From assembly GCA_052161625.1 (NCBI GenBank), contig CP197412.1: DNA of 64,000 nt; one strand, written 5' to 3'. Shown here one piece after another: positions 21,617-31,031 of this stretch. Below the pieces are notes generated by a model. The model was not told the origin of the DNA. It saw nothing but the letters and a program-made list of their open reading frames with translations, and did not search any database. This stretch comes from JBKCUI01 sp052161625 (GTDB taxonomy: Bacteria; Planctomycetota; Planctomycetia; Pirellulales; Pirellulaceae). How positions within the stretch are numbered: position 1 is the first letter of the stretch; the number at the start of each line of letters is the position of its first letter. Made by a program: the position numbers and the translations under genes.

Positions 21617-21864
21617 CCGGCGGTTGAGCGCAAGCGACACCGCCGGTCCCCCCCACCCCTTCTTCTATCCCGAAGGGATTAAAGCAATGCGATGGCTTGA
21701 TCGAGATTGGAGCTCCTGCTTGCGATCGAACGCATCTCGATTGAGAACGCGAAGATGATCAGGCGTGCGGATTGCATCCCGGCGGGATGCACAATCCTTG
21801 GGGAATCCACCGGGGGTATCGCATACGCTCAACCCCCGGCTAATGGCTCAAGTCCTTTCAGGAC
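21617..21864. repeat. Nested palindromic element P, copy 3 (compensated stem)
   Basis: The usual first hairpin GATCCT/AGGATC is replaced by a different 5' end shared with copy 7. The second hairpin reads CCGGCGGT/ACCGCCGG (21617-21646) where other copies read CCGGGGGT/ACCCCCGG, a double change that keeps pairing. It ends with GTCCTTTCAGGAC at 21852-21864. A perfect palindrome around TCCT follows at 21891-21910. Confidence 0.9.
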
Positions 21865-22037
21865 AAGAACAGGAAAGCGTTCGACAGTCGATCTGTTGTC
21901 CTCAACAGATCTGCATCGCCTAACGCATCGCAAAAATAAGAATCTCTCCCAACACGCTGCGAGGCGGAGGTGGTCTGGTCGTTGGAAAGGTGGTACTTGG
22001 CGCTGGAACAGTCGAGGACGACCGTTCGACAGTGCTG

Positions 22038-22136
22038 CTCCATGCTCCCTGCTCCCTGCTCCCTGCTCCATGCTCCATGCTCCATGCTCCTCGCCTCTCG
22101 CCTCTCGCCTCTCGCCACTCGCTCCTCGCCTCTCCC
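22038..22136 (+). repeat. C-rich heptad array before yidC
   Basis: About 14 units running CTCCATG, CTCCCTG, CTCCATG, CTCCTCG, CCTCTCG and CCACTCG in one phase. It ends about 125 bases before yidC. Confidence 0.9.
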
Positions 22137-22261
22137 TACCGGTTCCTCCTCATTTGCACTAGGCAAATCAACCTAACCGGCCGAAAATTCGGGGTTTGCA
22201 ATCGGTGTGCCCCACGAAGTGGACACCGAATCCCCCCCATTCTTCCCCCGAGTAGCTCGAC

Positions 22262-24856
22262 GTGGACAACCGAAGATTCTTCGCTTACCTCCTTCTGGGG
22301 ATCTCCATATTCCTTCTTTTCAACAGCTTCCAACGCCAGCGTGATCTCGCGGCCTTGCAAGCCAAAGCGGACGCAGAACGCTTGGAATCGGAAAAGGAAA
22401 AAAGGGACGAAAAGCTTGCAGAAATCCGCGCCAAAGCGGAACAAAACCCTGACTGGAAACCACCCGCCGAACCCGACCGCGCTCGCTACGTCCTAGGGAG
22501 CATGGCCGCAGAGGATGGCTACTCGCTCGTCGTGTGCCTCGATAACCGCGGCGCCGGCATCGAACGGATCGAAGTCGTCCAGCGCAACCCCGACGGCACC
22601 CTCCAATACCGATCCCTGCAAGAAAAAGAACGACAGGGTTACGCCGGCTACTTGGCTCTTGAAAACGGGGCTCCCGCTAACGAGACTGGCGAAAACGCCC
22701 CCACCGGTCTGACCATCCGCTCGGTCCCTGCAGGTAGCCCAGCCGCCCTCGCAAAAAACCTAGACGATTCCGCCGCCACCGGCCTCCAACCCGGCGATCG
22801 GATCGTCGGCTGGAAGGGCCTTGATGGCGAGCTCTCCCGGACCAAATTCGATCAATGGTCCGATAAGTGGCGGCCCGGGCAAGACATCGAACTGAGCATC
22901 GAAAGGAATGGCTCGCCGAAAGCGACCTACCAACTCACCCTCGGCGAGAAACCGCTCGATATCGTCCGCGCCGAAGACGATTGGGCCAAAGAGCAAGTTC
23001 CCGGGAACGATCCCGTTCGCTCCTGTCTCATGACCCTCGCCAAACTCGACGGCTTGGATATCGGCGAAGGGGAGTCGGTCATCTTGGGCCTGGAAAAAAC
23101 CCTCGAAGGAAACTGGAACGCAAAACCGATCGACGTCGAGGGTGGGCAAGGTGTCGAATTCAGCTTGAACATCACCCCCTACCTCCAAGTTCTCGGGTCC
23201 GAAGCCCAAATCGAATTGGTCAAGCAGTACAAACTGCGTAAACCCGACAAATCGGAGGCCGTCACCTCCCCGGACCACTGGCAGTTTCACATTGAATACT
23301 CCACCTCCGTCCGAAACTTGGGAGACAAAGAACACAAAATCGCGGTTCGACAAGACGGCGTGAACGGTATCTCGCTGGAAGGTTGGTGGTATCCGACCAA
23401 GATTTCGCCTTACTTCTTCAGCGCCGCCGGGGCGCGGGACATCATCGTCGGCGATCAAGCGGTCTCGCACTCCCTGACCACGACCCGCACGATCGTCTCC
23501 CACGCATTCAATACCCCAGCCAGCCCCGATTTCGAACTCTTCGGCCCGGCCAACAGCGAAGCCAAAAGGAGCTTGAAGTACATCGGCCTCGATACCCAAT
23601 CCTTTACTTCGGCCCTGCTTCCCAGCCCTTCCGATCCGGATGCCCTCAAGTCTCTTGAACGAGGTCGTGCTCGCGTCCTCAATTCCGCCTACCGGGACAC
23701 CACCAAACTGGTTTCCTACAAACAGCAAGCGGCGAATGTTGGCTTTTGGATCGACTCCCCCTCCGTGAGCTTGGCCCCAAAAGGAGAGATTCAAAGCAGC
23801 TACTACCTCTTCGCTGGCCCCAAAGACCCGGAGCTATTGGGCGCTTACAAGCTGGATGAGGCCCTGGAATATGGCTGGCATATCTTCGGGTTCTTTGCCA
23901 AGCGGCTGGGGTGGATCCTGCACTTGTTCTATTACCTCGTCGGCAACTTCGGCATCGCCATCATGATGTTGACCGTCCTGGTCCGCTCCTGCATGTTTCC
24001 CGTCAGCCGGAAAATGGCTCTCAATGCCCAAAAGATGCAGGCAGTCCAGCCCCACACGGCCAAGCTGCGCGAGGCGTTCAAAGACGATCCTCGCAAAATG
24101 ATGGCGGCCCAACAGATGCTGATGAAGAAGGCAGGGGTGAATCAATTCGCCGGTTGCCTCCCCGCTTTGATCCAGCTTCCGATTGTCATCGGACTCTACC
24201 GCTGCGTCTCCGTCGACGTCGGGCTGCGCCAGCAAGCGTTGATACCAGGCTTGGATTGGTGTTCGAATTTGGCCGGCCCCGACATGCTCTTCGGTTGGCA
24301 CAGTTGGATGCCCGATTTCATCGCGGGTCGTGGAACTGGGTATTTCGGACCTTACTTCAATATTCTGCCGATCATCACCATCACCTTGTTCATCATCCAG
24401 CAGAAGGTGCTCATGCCGAAGGCGACGGACGAGCAGACGGCGATTGCCCAAAAGATGATGATGTTCATGACCGTGTTCATGGGTGTTTTGTTCTTCCGAG
24501 TCCCCGCGGGTCTTTGCATTTACTTCATCACTTCCTCGACCTGGTCCTTGGTCGAGCGATGGCTGATCCGTCGCAACACGCCAAAGGGGACGACGGTCGA
24601 TCTATCCGAGAACGCAGCCGCGGAGATCATTCAAACGATCAACAAAGCCGGCACCGGAGCCGCCCCACAACGCACGACCACAGCGGCTTCCGATAAGCCG
24701 AAAGAGAAGTATCAAAAGCCACCCGAGACCCTTGCCGATCTCTTCCCAGGTTGGTTTGGCAAGAAACCGGGCAAGGACACACCCCCCCCCTCCAACAACG
24801 GTGGCAACTCCGACAAAAAGCCCTCCCGCCCCCCCCGAAACCCAAAACCGAGGTAG
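22262..24856 (+). CDS. yidC: Membrane protein insertase YidC with an N-terminal PDZ-like insertion
   Basis: The 864-residue protein inserts membrane proteins with or without Sec. The start is GTG (MDNRRFFAYLLLG, TM1). A PDZ-like segment lies at about residues 130-230 (SPAALA then GLQPGDRIVGW), before the periplasmic P1 domain. The insertase core follows, with FGIAIMMLTVLVRSCMFPVSRKM (the hydrophilic-groove Arg), KAGVNQFAGCLPALIQLP, and later helices. The tail from about 790 is rich in Pro, Lys and Asn, probably ribosome-binding. It is longer than the usual 550-600 residues because of the PDZ part and tail. Confidence 0.93.
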   Translation: MDNRRFFAYLLLGISIFLLFNSFQRQRDLAALQAKADAERLESEKEKRDEKLAEIRAKAEQNPDWKPPAEPDRARYVLGSMAAEDGYSLVVCLDNRGAGIERIEVVQRNPDGTLQYRSLQEKERQGYAGYLALENGAPANETGENAPTGLTIRSVPAGSPAALAKNLDDSAATGLQPGDRIVGWKGLDGELSRTKFDQWSDKWRPGQDIELSIERNGSPKATYQLTLGEKPLDIVRAEDDWAKEQVPGNDPVRSCLMTLAKLDGLDIGEGESVILGLEKTLEGNWNAKPIDVEGGQGVEFSLNITPYLQVLGSEAQIELVKQYKLRKPDKSEAVTSPDHWQFHIEYSTSVRNLGDKEHKIAVRQDGVNGISLEGWWYPTKISPYFFSAAGARDIIVGDQAVSHSLTTTRTIVSHAFNTPASPDFELFGPANSEAKRSLKYIGLDTQSFTSALLPSPSDPDALKSLERGRARVLNSAYRDTTKLVSYKQQAANVGFWIDSPSVSLAPKGEIQSSYYLFAGPKDPELLGAYKLDEALEYGWHIFGFFAKRLGWILHLFYYLVGNFGIAIMMLTVLVRSCMFPVSRKMALNAQKMQAVQPHTAKLREAFKDDPRKMMAAQQMLMKKAGVNQFAGCLPALIQLPIVIGLYRCVSVDVGLRQQALIPGLDWCSNLAGPDMLFGWHSWMPDFIAGRGTGYFGPYFNILPIITITLFIIQQKVLMPKATDEQTAIAQKMMMFMTVFMGVLFFRVPAGLCIYFITSSTWSLVERWLIRRNTPKGTTVDLSENAAAEIIQTINKAGTGAAPQRTTTAASDKPKEKYQKPPETLADLFPGWFGKKPGKDTPPPSNNGGNSDKKPSRPPRNPKPR

Positions 24857-24967
24857 GGGAGGAGCAAGGGGCAAGGGGCAAGGGGCATGGAGCATGGAGC
24901 ATGGAGCATGGAGCGAGGAGCAGGGAGGACGGGGCGAGTAGCGAGTAGCGAGTAGCGAGTAGCGAGG
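24857..24967 (+). repeat. G-rich heptad array after yidC
   Basis: About 15 units beginning directly after the yidC stop: GGAGCAA and GGGGCAA variants, GCATGGAG, then CGAGTAG. It leads directly into Q element copy 2. Confidence 0.88.
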
Positions 24968-24968
24968 G

Positions 24969-25325
24969 CCAATGTAGAGCCGTCGTCCTCGACGGCTTCC
25001 CCCCGCTTGCATGCTATCGGCGAATCGACTAGCCCGATAACGATAGAGTGAGTGGTGAGAGGTGAATAGCAAACGGTCCCCGACCGGCGTGGGTCTTTTG
25101 GCTGAAGGGCATGCACAACGTAGCCTAGAGCAACGCCCTAGGACCAGCGCCACCGCACGGCTCTTTTGGCTGAAAGCCATCAACAAAACCGTCGTACGCC
25201 ACCACGCCTTCGACCGGATGCAAGATCGTCGCCCATTTGGTATACCCCGGAATCGTGACGGTTCAGGCGAGGCCTAGTTGTGGTTGGCCTTCCGCCAAAA
25301 GAAACCGTCGAGACGACGGTTCTAT
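24969..25325. repeat. Composite palindromic element Q, copy 2
   Basis: Near-identical to 3663-4012, including the TCCT palindrome (24979-24996), the TTTTGGCTGAA direct and inverted copies and the terminal AGA palindrome. The two copies differ by scattered substitutions and a short insertion near 25045-25060. Confidence 0.88.
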
Positions 25326-25329
25326 AATC

Positions 25330-25564
25330 GATCCTGAGAGGATCAAAGCTTGTAGTCGGGGGTTGAGCGCGAGCGACACCCCCGGTCCCCCCCACACCTT
25401 CTTCTATCCCGAAGGGATTAAAGAAACGCCATGGCTCGATGAACAATGCGAAGATGTTCAGGCGTGCGGCTTGCATCCCGTCGAGATGCACAATCCATTG
25501 GGGAATCCACCGGGGGTCTCGCATACGCTCACCCCCCGGCTAATGGCTCAAGTCCTTTCAGGAC
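25330..25564. repeat. Nested palindromic element P, copy 4 (short form)
   Basis: GATCCT/AGGATC at 25330-25344 through GTCCTTTCAGGAC at 25552-25564, with the same shortened centre as copy 2. One arm of the second hairpin has a single mismatch (TCGGGGGT). Confidence 0.9.
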
Positions 25565-25591
25565 AAAAAGAGAAGAACGTTCGACATTACG

Positions 25592-25804
25592 CCCCATGCC
25601 CCTCGCCCCATGCCCCTCGCTCCCTGCTCCCTGCTCCCTGCTCCCTGCTCCCTGCACCATGCACCCTGCCCCCTGCTCCCAGCTCCCTGCTCCCTGCACC
25701 CTGCACCCTGCACCCTGCTCCATGCTCCATGCTCCATGCTCCATGCTCCATGCTCCATGCTCCATGCTCCATGCTCCATGCTCCATGCTCCATGCTCCCT
25801 GCCC
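25592..25804 (+). repeat. C-rich heptad array before the second kinase
   Basis: About 30 units: CCCCATG and CCCCTCG, CTCCCTG, a local CACCCTG variety, then some eleven CTCCATG. A shorter array of CTCCTCG and CCACTCG follows at 25895-25929, immediately before the kinase start. A palindrome CAGTCG/CGACTG around AGTA lies between them at 25868-25883. Confidence 0.92.
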
Positions 25805-25937
25805 CTAGTACCAAAAACTCCTAGAAGACTATCCTAAGCATTGCGGTATACTTTCCTCGCGCAAGACCAGTCGAGTACGACTGTTCGACGTATACTCCTC
25901 GCTCCTCGCCACTCGCCACTCGCCACTCATAACCATC

Positions 25938-27155
25938 TTGCCCCTTTTCTCCGCTGCCCATCGCCTATTCCTTGCCGCCGACCAGATCCGGCGGCTCGAT
26001 ACCGCTACGCACTCCTCGAATGTCGATACCATCTGGTCGAATTGGCTTGCCGAGCACTCCGCCCATCTCCCCGGCCTCGACCAGCTCGCCTCCCCACCAC
26101 CCCTTACCGACGCTCAAAATGCCAGCGAAGGGTCCGGGGCGACCGCAAGCCCCCCGCCCCTTGTGCCACGCTTGGCCCTGTCCCTTTCTTCTCAATTCCC
26201 AGCGATCGCCTCCCCACCACCCCCACCCTCCGCCGCAGCCACTTCCCAAGTCCTGCCGCTCGCCTCCAGTTCGCTTGCTACCCCTGCCACACAGCTGTCG
26301 GCCCTCATCTACCACCTTTCTGCTCCCCGCGGCGGTGACCAACTTCTGGGCCGCCCCGCCCGGGAAGAGGATCAAGCCGGCTTGAGCATGCTCCTCGACG
26401 CCGCCCATGTCGCCTTGCAAGCCATCGTGGACCGCGTGCGATTCGATCAAGCGGTCGCGAAACGGACCCAGCAAGCGATCTACGACTTCGCCTACGGTCT
26501 CACCCACGAAATCAACAACCCGCTCGCCAACATCGCCGCGCGCGCCCAGCAGCTTTTGACACAAGCCCGCGACGCTGCCGACCAAAAGTCGCTTGCGACT
26601 ATCGTCGACCAATCCATGCGAGCCCACGAAATGCTCGCCGAAATGATGCGGGCGGTGAAGCCCAAGGCTTGGAACCCCCGCGTTGTCCCCCTCTCCGAAT
26701 GCCTCGAGCCCTTGGTCACGCGTTTCGCGTCCCTTTTCCAAGCCCGTCAAATCACTTGGGAAGTCGCCGGCATCGACCTTCCGATCCACGTCCAGACCGA
26801 GCCAGCAGAGTTGCAGGAAGCCATCGCATCCCTCCTTCAAAACGCCTTGGACGCCTGTTCACCCGGCGACACCGTCACGCTCCTTGTCCGCGCCTCGGAA
26901 CCCGCTAACCGCCACGTGCCGCATTCGTCTGTCGAGATCGCCGTGCAAGACACCGGAATGGGGATGTCGGCTGCGGGGTTGGAGCAAGCCTTTTCGCTGT
27001 ACTACAGCGGGCGCGAGCATGGCCGCGGGTTAGGCATTTCATTGGCCAACGTCGAGCGCGTCATCACCGCCAGCGGCGGCCAGATTCAGATAAGAAGCCA
27101 GCCGCAAGCCGGCACGCAAATCCTCGTCACACTCCCGCGCTGCGCGAGAAAGTAG
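25938..27155 (+). CDS. Sensor histidine kinase (cytoplasmic)
   Basis: The 405-residue product has a variable N-terminal region with a Pro/Ala/Ser-rich linker (about 50-120), then a HisKA helix with GLTHEINNPLAN (His190), an N-box (LLQNALDAC), DTGMGMS and HGRGLGISLANVE. No membrane segment or PAS domain is recognised. The start is TTG at 25938, right after a CTCGCCA array. No ATG is available before residue 150, so the start is uncertain. Its partner is unknown; the sigma-54 regulator at 20014 is a candidate. Confidence 0.82.
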   Translation: MPLFSAAHRLFLAADQIRRLDTATHSSNVDTIWSNWLAEHSAHLPGLDQLASPPPLTDAQNASEGSGATASPPPLVPRLALSLSSQFPAIASPPPPPSAAATSQVLPLASSSLATPATQLSALIYHLSAPRGGDQLLGRPAREEDQAGLSMLLDAAHVALQAIVDRVRFDQAVAKRTQQAIYDFAYGLTHEINNPLANIAARAQQLLTQARDAADQKSLATIVDQSMRAHEMLAEMMRAVKPKAWNPRVVPLSECLEPLVTRFASLFQARQITWEVAGIDLPIHVQTEPAELQEAIASLLQNALDACSPGDTVTLLVRASEPANRHVPHSSVEIAVQDTGMGMSAAGLEQAFSLYYSGREHGRGLGISLANVERVITASGGQIQIRSQPQAGTQILVTLPRCARK

Positions 27156-27215
27156 AGTTTAGAGAGTAGAGAGTAGAAAGTGGCGAGCGGCGAGCGGCGA
27201 GGAGCGAGGGAGTAG
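27156..27215 (+). repeat. G-rich degenerate heptad array after the kinase
   Basis: Eight or nine loose units, from AGAGAGT and AGTAGA variants to CGAGCGG and CGAGGAG, starting at the stop codon. A perfect palindrome with 9-bp arms (GAACGGTCG) around TCCT follows at 27223-27244. Confidence 0.75.
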
Positions 27216-27951
27216 CACTGTCGAACGGTCGTCCTCGACCGTTCTTGCGCAAGGAAAATATGCAGCGTTGCTTAGGGTAGTCTCCCAGGTAGTTACCGTT
27301 GTGACGAATGGTGTTTCGCTGGGCGAAACACGGGGGTGTATTGGCGGTCGATGGGGTGGAAGCCGTCGAACGGTCGTCCTCGACCGTTCGACACCGCCCT
27401 CCCTGCCCCCTGCCCTTGCCCCATGCCCCTCGCTCCTCGCTCCTCGCTCCTCGCCACTCGCCACTCGCCACTCGCCCCTCGCTACTCGCCCCTCGCCTCT
27501 CGCTACTCGCTACTCTCCCCCTAACCCTCACAACCCTTCCATTCCTTGCGCTTTTCCTGTTCACAAGAGTTTAACTTCGATCTACCCCCAAGCCGAATTG
27601 CGGGAATGACGACGTGGTCTATGCTAGCAAGTTGCATTCAGTCCTTGAGTACAACCCTTTGCCGCAGCACCTTGAACGGCATAGGATTGGCCTCCATCCC
27701 GATCGCCCTACCAGCCCCCAAACCGGCGTTATCGGTACATTCCCTGTCACCGACAGGAACGAAGTGCGCGCCCACTGCCATTCCCCTACCCCCCCCATCT
27801 TTGCTAGGATTCTTCAGTTAGCCCAAAGCGGCATACCGGCCTGAGACTGGTTGCTACCCAAACGCCGTCCAGAAAACGGCTACGACTGCCTCGCCTTTCG
27901 CCGCTTTTGTCTTTTCTTCCTCGCCACTCGCCACTTTCTACTCGCTACTGA
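27216..27951. other. Non-coding spacer before gmd with palindromes and heptads
   Basis: The spacer holds two copies of the GAACGGTCG palindrome around TCCT (27223-27244 and 27368-27389), a hairpin GTGTTTCG/CGAAACAC (27311-27331), C-rich heptads at 27397-27519 and again at 27920-27950, and a CCTGTC/GACAGG hairpin around ACC (27743-27757). Reading frames at 27546-27844 show no family features and I do not accept them. Confidence 0.8.
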
Positions 27952-29079
27952 ATGACCATGTCAAAGAAAGCCCTTATCACCGGAGTCACAGGACAAGACG
28001 GCTCGTACCTTGCCGAATTCCTGCTTGAAAAGGGCTACGAAGTCCACGGGATCAAACGCCGCGCCTCCTCGTTCAATACCGAACGAATCGACCACATCTA
28101 CCAGCCACCGAGCCAAGTCGACGCGAAATTCCGACTCCACTACGGTGACTTGACCGATAGCTCGAACCTCACCCGAATCATCAACGAAGTTCAGCCCGAC
28201 GAAGTCTATAACCTCGGCGCCCAATCTCACGTCGCGGTCTCCTTCGAATCCCCGGAATACACCGCCGACGTCGACGCGATCGGCACCCTCCGCATGCTGG
28301 AAGCTATCCGCTTCCTAGGCCTCGAAAAGAAAACTCGCTTCTACCAAGCCTCCACGTCGGAGCTCTACGGGCTGGTCCAAGAAATCCCTCAAAAGGAAAC
28401 CACTCCGTTCTACCCACGGTCCCCCTACGCGGTGGCCAAACTCTACGCGTACTGGATCACGGTCAACTACCGCGAGTCCTATGGCATGTACGCTTGCAAC
28501 GGCATCCTCTTCAACCACGAATCCCCACGCCGTGGCGAAACCTTCGTCACCCGCAAAATCACACGCGGCATCGCGAATATCGCGCAAGGCCTTGAGGAAT
28601 GCTTGTATCTGGGCAACATGGACTCCCTCCGCGATTGGGGGCATGCCAAAGATTACGTCCGGATGCAGTGGATGATGCTCCAGCAGGAGCAGCCCGAAGA
28701 CTTCGTCATCGCCACCGGCCGACAAATGAGCGTCCGCGAATTTGTCCGCATCTCCGCCTTGGAAGCAGGCATGGAAGTCACCTTCCACGGCCAAGGGGTC
28801 GATGAGCATGCGAAAGTCGCCAAGATCCTTGACACCGACAAAGCCCCCGCAGTGAAGGTGGGAGCCACCATCGTGAAGGTCAACCCCAGGTACTTCCGCC
28901 CCGCCGAAGTCGAAACGCTATTAGGCGATCCGACAAAGGCCAAGCAAAAGCTCGGCTGGGTCCCCGAGATCACTTGCGAGGAAATGTGTGCCGAGATGGT
29001 CGCTGCCGACCTCGACAACGCCCGCAAACATGCCCTCCTCCAACGCCACGGCCACACCGTCAGCGTCGCAAAAGAGTAG
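27952..29079 (+). CDS. gmd: GDP-mannose 4,6-dehydratase
   Basis: The 375-residue SDR enzyme makes GDP-4-keto-6-deoxy-mannose, the precursor of GDP-fucose and related sugars. It shows GVTGQDGSYLAEF (NADP binding), NLGAQSHVAVSF, ASTSELYG, SPYAVAKLYAYW (catalytic Tyr and Lys) and FNHESPRRGETFVTRKI. Starts at 27952 and 27958 are both possible. The heptad array ends four bases before the ATG, with no Shine-Dalgarno. GDP-fucose synthase is not in the window, but a fucosyltransferase is (38731). Confidence 0.95.
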   Translation: MTMSKKALITGVTGQDGSYLAEFLLEKGYEVHGIKRRASSFNTERIDHIYQPPSQVDAKFRLHYGDLTDSSNLTRIINEVQPDEVYNLGAQSHVAVSFESPEYTADVDAIGTLRMLEAIRFLGLEKKTRFYQASTSELYGLVQEIPQKETTPFYPRSPYAVAKLYAYWITVNYRESYGMYACNGILFNHESPRRGETFVTRKITRGIANIAQGLEECLYLGNMDSLRDWGHAKDYVRMQWMMLQQEQPEDFVIATGRQMSVREFVRISALEAGMEVTFHGQGVDEHAKVAKILDTDKAPAVKVGATIVKVNPRYFRPAEVETLLGDPTKAKQKLGWVPEITCEEMCAEMVAADLDNARKHALLQRHGHTVSVAKE

Positions 29080-29133
29080 CGAAAAAGCGGCGAGTGGCGA
29101 GTGGCGAGCGGCGAGCAGCGAGCAGCGAGGAAG
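29077..29133 (+). repeat. G-rich heptad array after gmd
   Basis: Seven or eight loose units (CGAGTGG, CGAGCGG, CGAGCAG) from the gmd stop onward. Confidence 0.75.
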
Positions 29134-29160
29134 ACGGGAGTCTGACGCCTGGGTCTGGAT

Positions 29161-29430
29161 TTTGCTTGAAGGGCATGCACATTGTAGCCTAGGGTAACAC
29201 CCCAGGATTTGGTTCCCACACCTGATCTTTTGGCTAAAGGCCATACACAAATAGGCCTTGCTCGTAGCGTCACGATCCCGCTGAAACCCAAATGGTTGAC
29301 GATTTCGCATCCGGTCTTGGGCGCGGTAATGTGCACCGGTTTTGTGGATGGCTTTCAGCCAATGAACCGTTGTTGCGGTCCAGACCTAGGGCGTTACCCT
29401 AGGCTACGATGTGCATGCCCTTCAGGCAAA
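29161..29430. repeat. Element Q, copy 3: long inverted repeat
   Basis: Arms 29161-29206 and 29385-29430 are inverted copies, matching at 42 of 46 positions, and the four differences are transitions. A second inverted pair, built on TTTTGGCTAAAGGCCAT (about 29228) and GGATGGCTTTCAGCCAA (about 29347), is nested inside. The sequence is related to Q copies 1 and 2 but more symmetrical. Confidence 0.88.
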
Positions 29431-29456
29431 AGAATCCGTCGAGACGACCGTTCGGC

Positions 29457-29605
29457 CTCCCTGCTCCCTGCTCCCTGCTCCATGCTCCCTGCTCCCTGCT
29501 CCCTGCTCCCTGCTCCCTGCTCCCTGCTCCATGCTCCATGCTCCATGCTCCATGCTCCATGCTCCATGCTCCATGCTCCATGCTCCATGCTCCATGCTCC
29601 ATGCT
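29457..29605 (+). repeat. C-rich heptad array before wecB
   Basis: 21 units, CTCCCTG then CTCCATG (ten or more in a row), all in phase. Confidence 0.92.
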
Positions 29606-29628
29606 CAATCGCTTGCTAGTACACATTG

Positions 29629-29684
29629 GCTGATCAACTAAGAACTAAGAACTAAGAACACCGTTCTCCGAACGGTTCCTATAA
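29629..29684 (+). promoter_or_regulatory. wecB leader: AACTAAG repeats plus start-proximal hairpin
   Basis: Four AACTAAG heptads (29629-29656), then AACA, then the hairpin CCGTTC/GAACGG around TCC (29661-29675), then nine bases to the ATG of wecB. Nearly the same leader precedes the gene at 50956. The hairpin covers the place where a Shine-Dalgarno would be. A regulatory role is inferred. Confidence 0.6.
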
Positions 29685-30833
29685 ATGAAAATCTGCCTTG
29701 TCGTGGGGACACGTCCCGAGGCCATCAAGATGGCGCCGATCTATCGCGAGCTGCGGGGGCAGCCTGCGGTCGAGCCCATCCTCCTTTCCACCGGGCAGCA
29801 TCGCGAGATGCTCCTCCAAACGCTCGCAGCCTTCGGACTTCAGCCCGATCACGACCTCGGCTTGATGGTCCCCAACCAAACCCTTCCCGAACTCACCGCC
29901 CGAGCCATCACCGCCCTCTCGAGCTACTTCAGCGAGTCCAAACCCGATCGAGTCCTTGTGCAAGGAGACACGACCAGCGTCCTCGCCGGCGCCTTAGCCG
30001 CCTTCTACCACAAAATCCCGGTCGGACACGTGGAAGCGGGCTTGCGAACAGGGGATATGTACTCCCCTTATCCCGAAGAGATGAACCGTCGCCTGACCAC
30101 CCCCCTCTGCCGCTACAATTTTGCACCTACGGAGTGGAGCAAGCAGAATTTGGTGCGTGAAGGGATCGATCCGGCCACCATCCATGTCACCGGCAACACC
30201 GTCATCGACGCCTTGCACTGGATGAACGACATCCTCTCGGCCAGGCAAGGAGTCGCAAGCGAGCTCTGCACCCGTTTGAAGATTTCCGACGGGTTTCGAG
30301 ATCGTTATCTCGTCGACGGCGGCGCCCCATTCTTGCTCGTCACCGCCCACCGTCGCGAGTCGCATGGGGAAGGAATGGCGCAGCTATGCAAAGCCCTTGA
30401 GCAGTTGGTGGTCGATTATCCCGAGCTAGGGATTTTGTTCCCCGTCCATTTGAATCCGGCCGTTCGTCAGACCGTCCTTCCTACATTGGGAGGGATCGAT
30501 CGCATCGAGCTCATCGATCCGGTCGGCTATGAAGACTTCGTCTGGCTCATGGCCCGCAGCCACTTCATCATCAGCGATTCGGGGGGTATCCAAGAAGAAG
30601 CGCCCAGCTTTGGCAAGCCGGTCTTAGTGACTCGCGAGACCACCGAACGACCGGAGGGAGTCCATGCTGGGACCTGCAAGCTCGTCGGCACCGACATTGC
30701 CAAGATCCTCAGCGAAGCCCATCAGCTCCTCTCCGACCCAGCCCACTATCGGCAGCGAAGCCAACTCCAAAACCCCTACGGCGACGGCACGGCCGCTCAA
30801 AAAATTACAAAAATAGTAGCGAGTAGCGAGTAG
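29685..30833 (+). CDS. wecB: UDP-N-acetylglucosamine 2-epimerase (non-hydrolysing)
   Basis: The 382-residue product interconverts UDP-GlcNAc and UDP-ManNAc. Family blocks are VVGTRPEAIKMAPI, GDTTSVLAGALAAF, GHVEAGLRTGD, YPEEMNRRLT, VTAHRRES and SDSGGIQEEAPSFGKPVLV. Together with WecC at 49062 it would make UDP-ManNAcA. The C-terminal VASSE and the stop come from heptads (CGAGTAG) that start at about 30820. Confidence 0.95.
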   Translation: MKICLVVGTRPEAIKMAPIYRELRGQPAVEPILLSTGQHREMLLQTLAAFGLQPDHDLGLMVPNQTLPELTARAITALSSYFSESKPDRVLVQGDTTSVLAGALAAFYHKIPVGHVEAGLRTGDMYSPYPEEMNRRLTTPLCRYNFAPTEWSKQNLVREGIDPATIHVTGNTVIDALHWMNDILSARQGVASELCTRLKISDGFRDRYLVDGGAPFLLVTAHRRESHGEGMAQLCKALEQLVVDYPELGILFPVHLNPAVRQTVLPTLGGIDRIELIDPVGYEDFVWLMARSHFIISDSGGIQEEAPSFGKPVLVTRETTERPEGVHAGTCKLVGTDIAKILSEAHQLLSDPAHYRQRSQLQNPYGDGTAAQKITKIVASSE

Positions 30834-31031
30834 CGAGCGGCAAAAAAGAAGAATAGGGGAAAGATGCGAGAAGCGAGAATCTACTAACCGGTCTCAGTAC
30901 GGTGCCCCCCAGGGCGCCTACGGTCGGGTTCACTGCGTCAGCCGCAACGCACTAGCATCCAACTATCAAGCACTATTCCTTTCATCTTTCACGTCCATCA
31001 AACCGCTAGCCGCAATTCGATTCCAACGCGT
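30834..31031. other. Spacer at the left edge of the AT-rich island
   Basis: Contains the last G-rich heptads (to about 30842) and an imperfect CCGGTC-type hairpin near 30892, with no C-rich array. Downstream of here base composition becomes visibly AT-richer and heptad arrays stop until 48955. Confidence 0.6.

Noticed and set aside
27546..27844. Two overlapping frames before gmd
   Set aside because: No family features, and the region carries intergenic hairpins and heptads.
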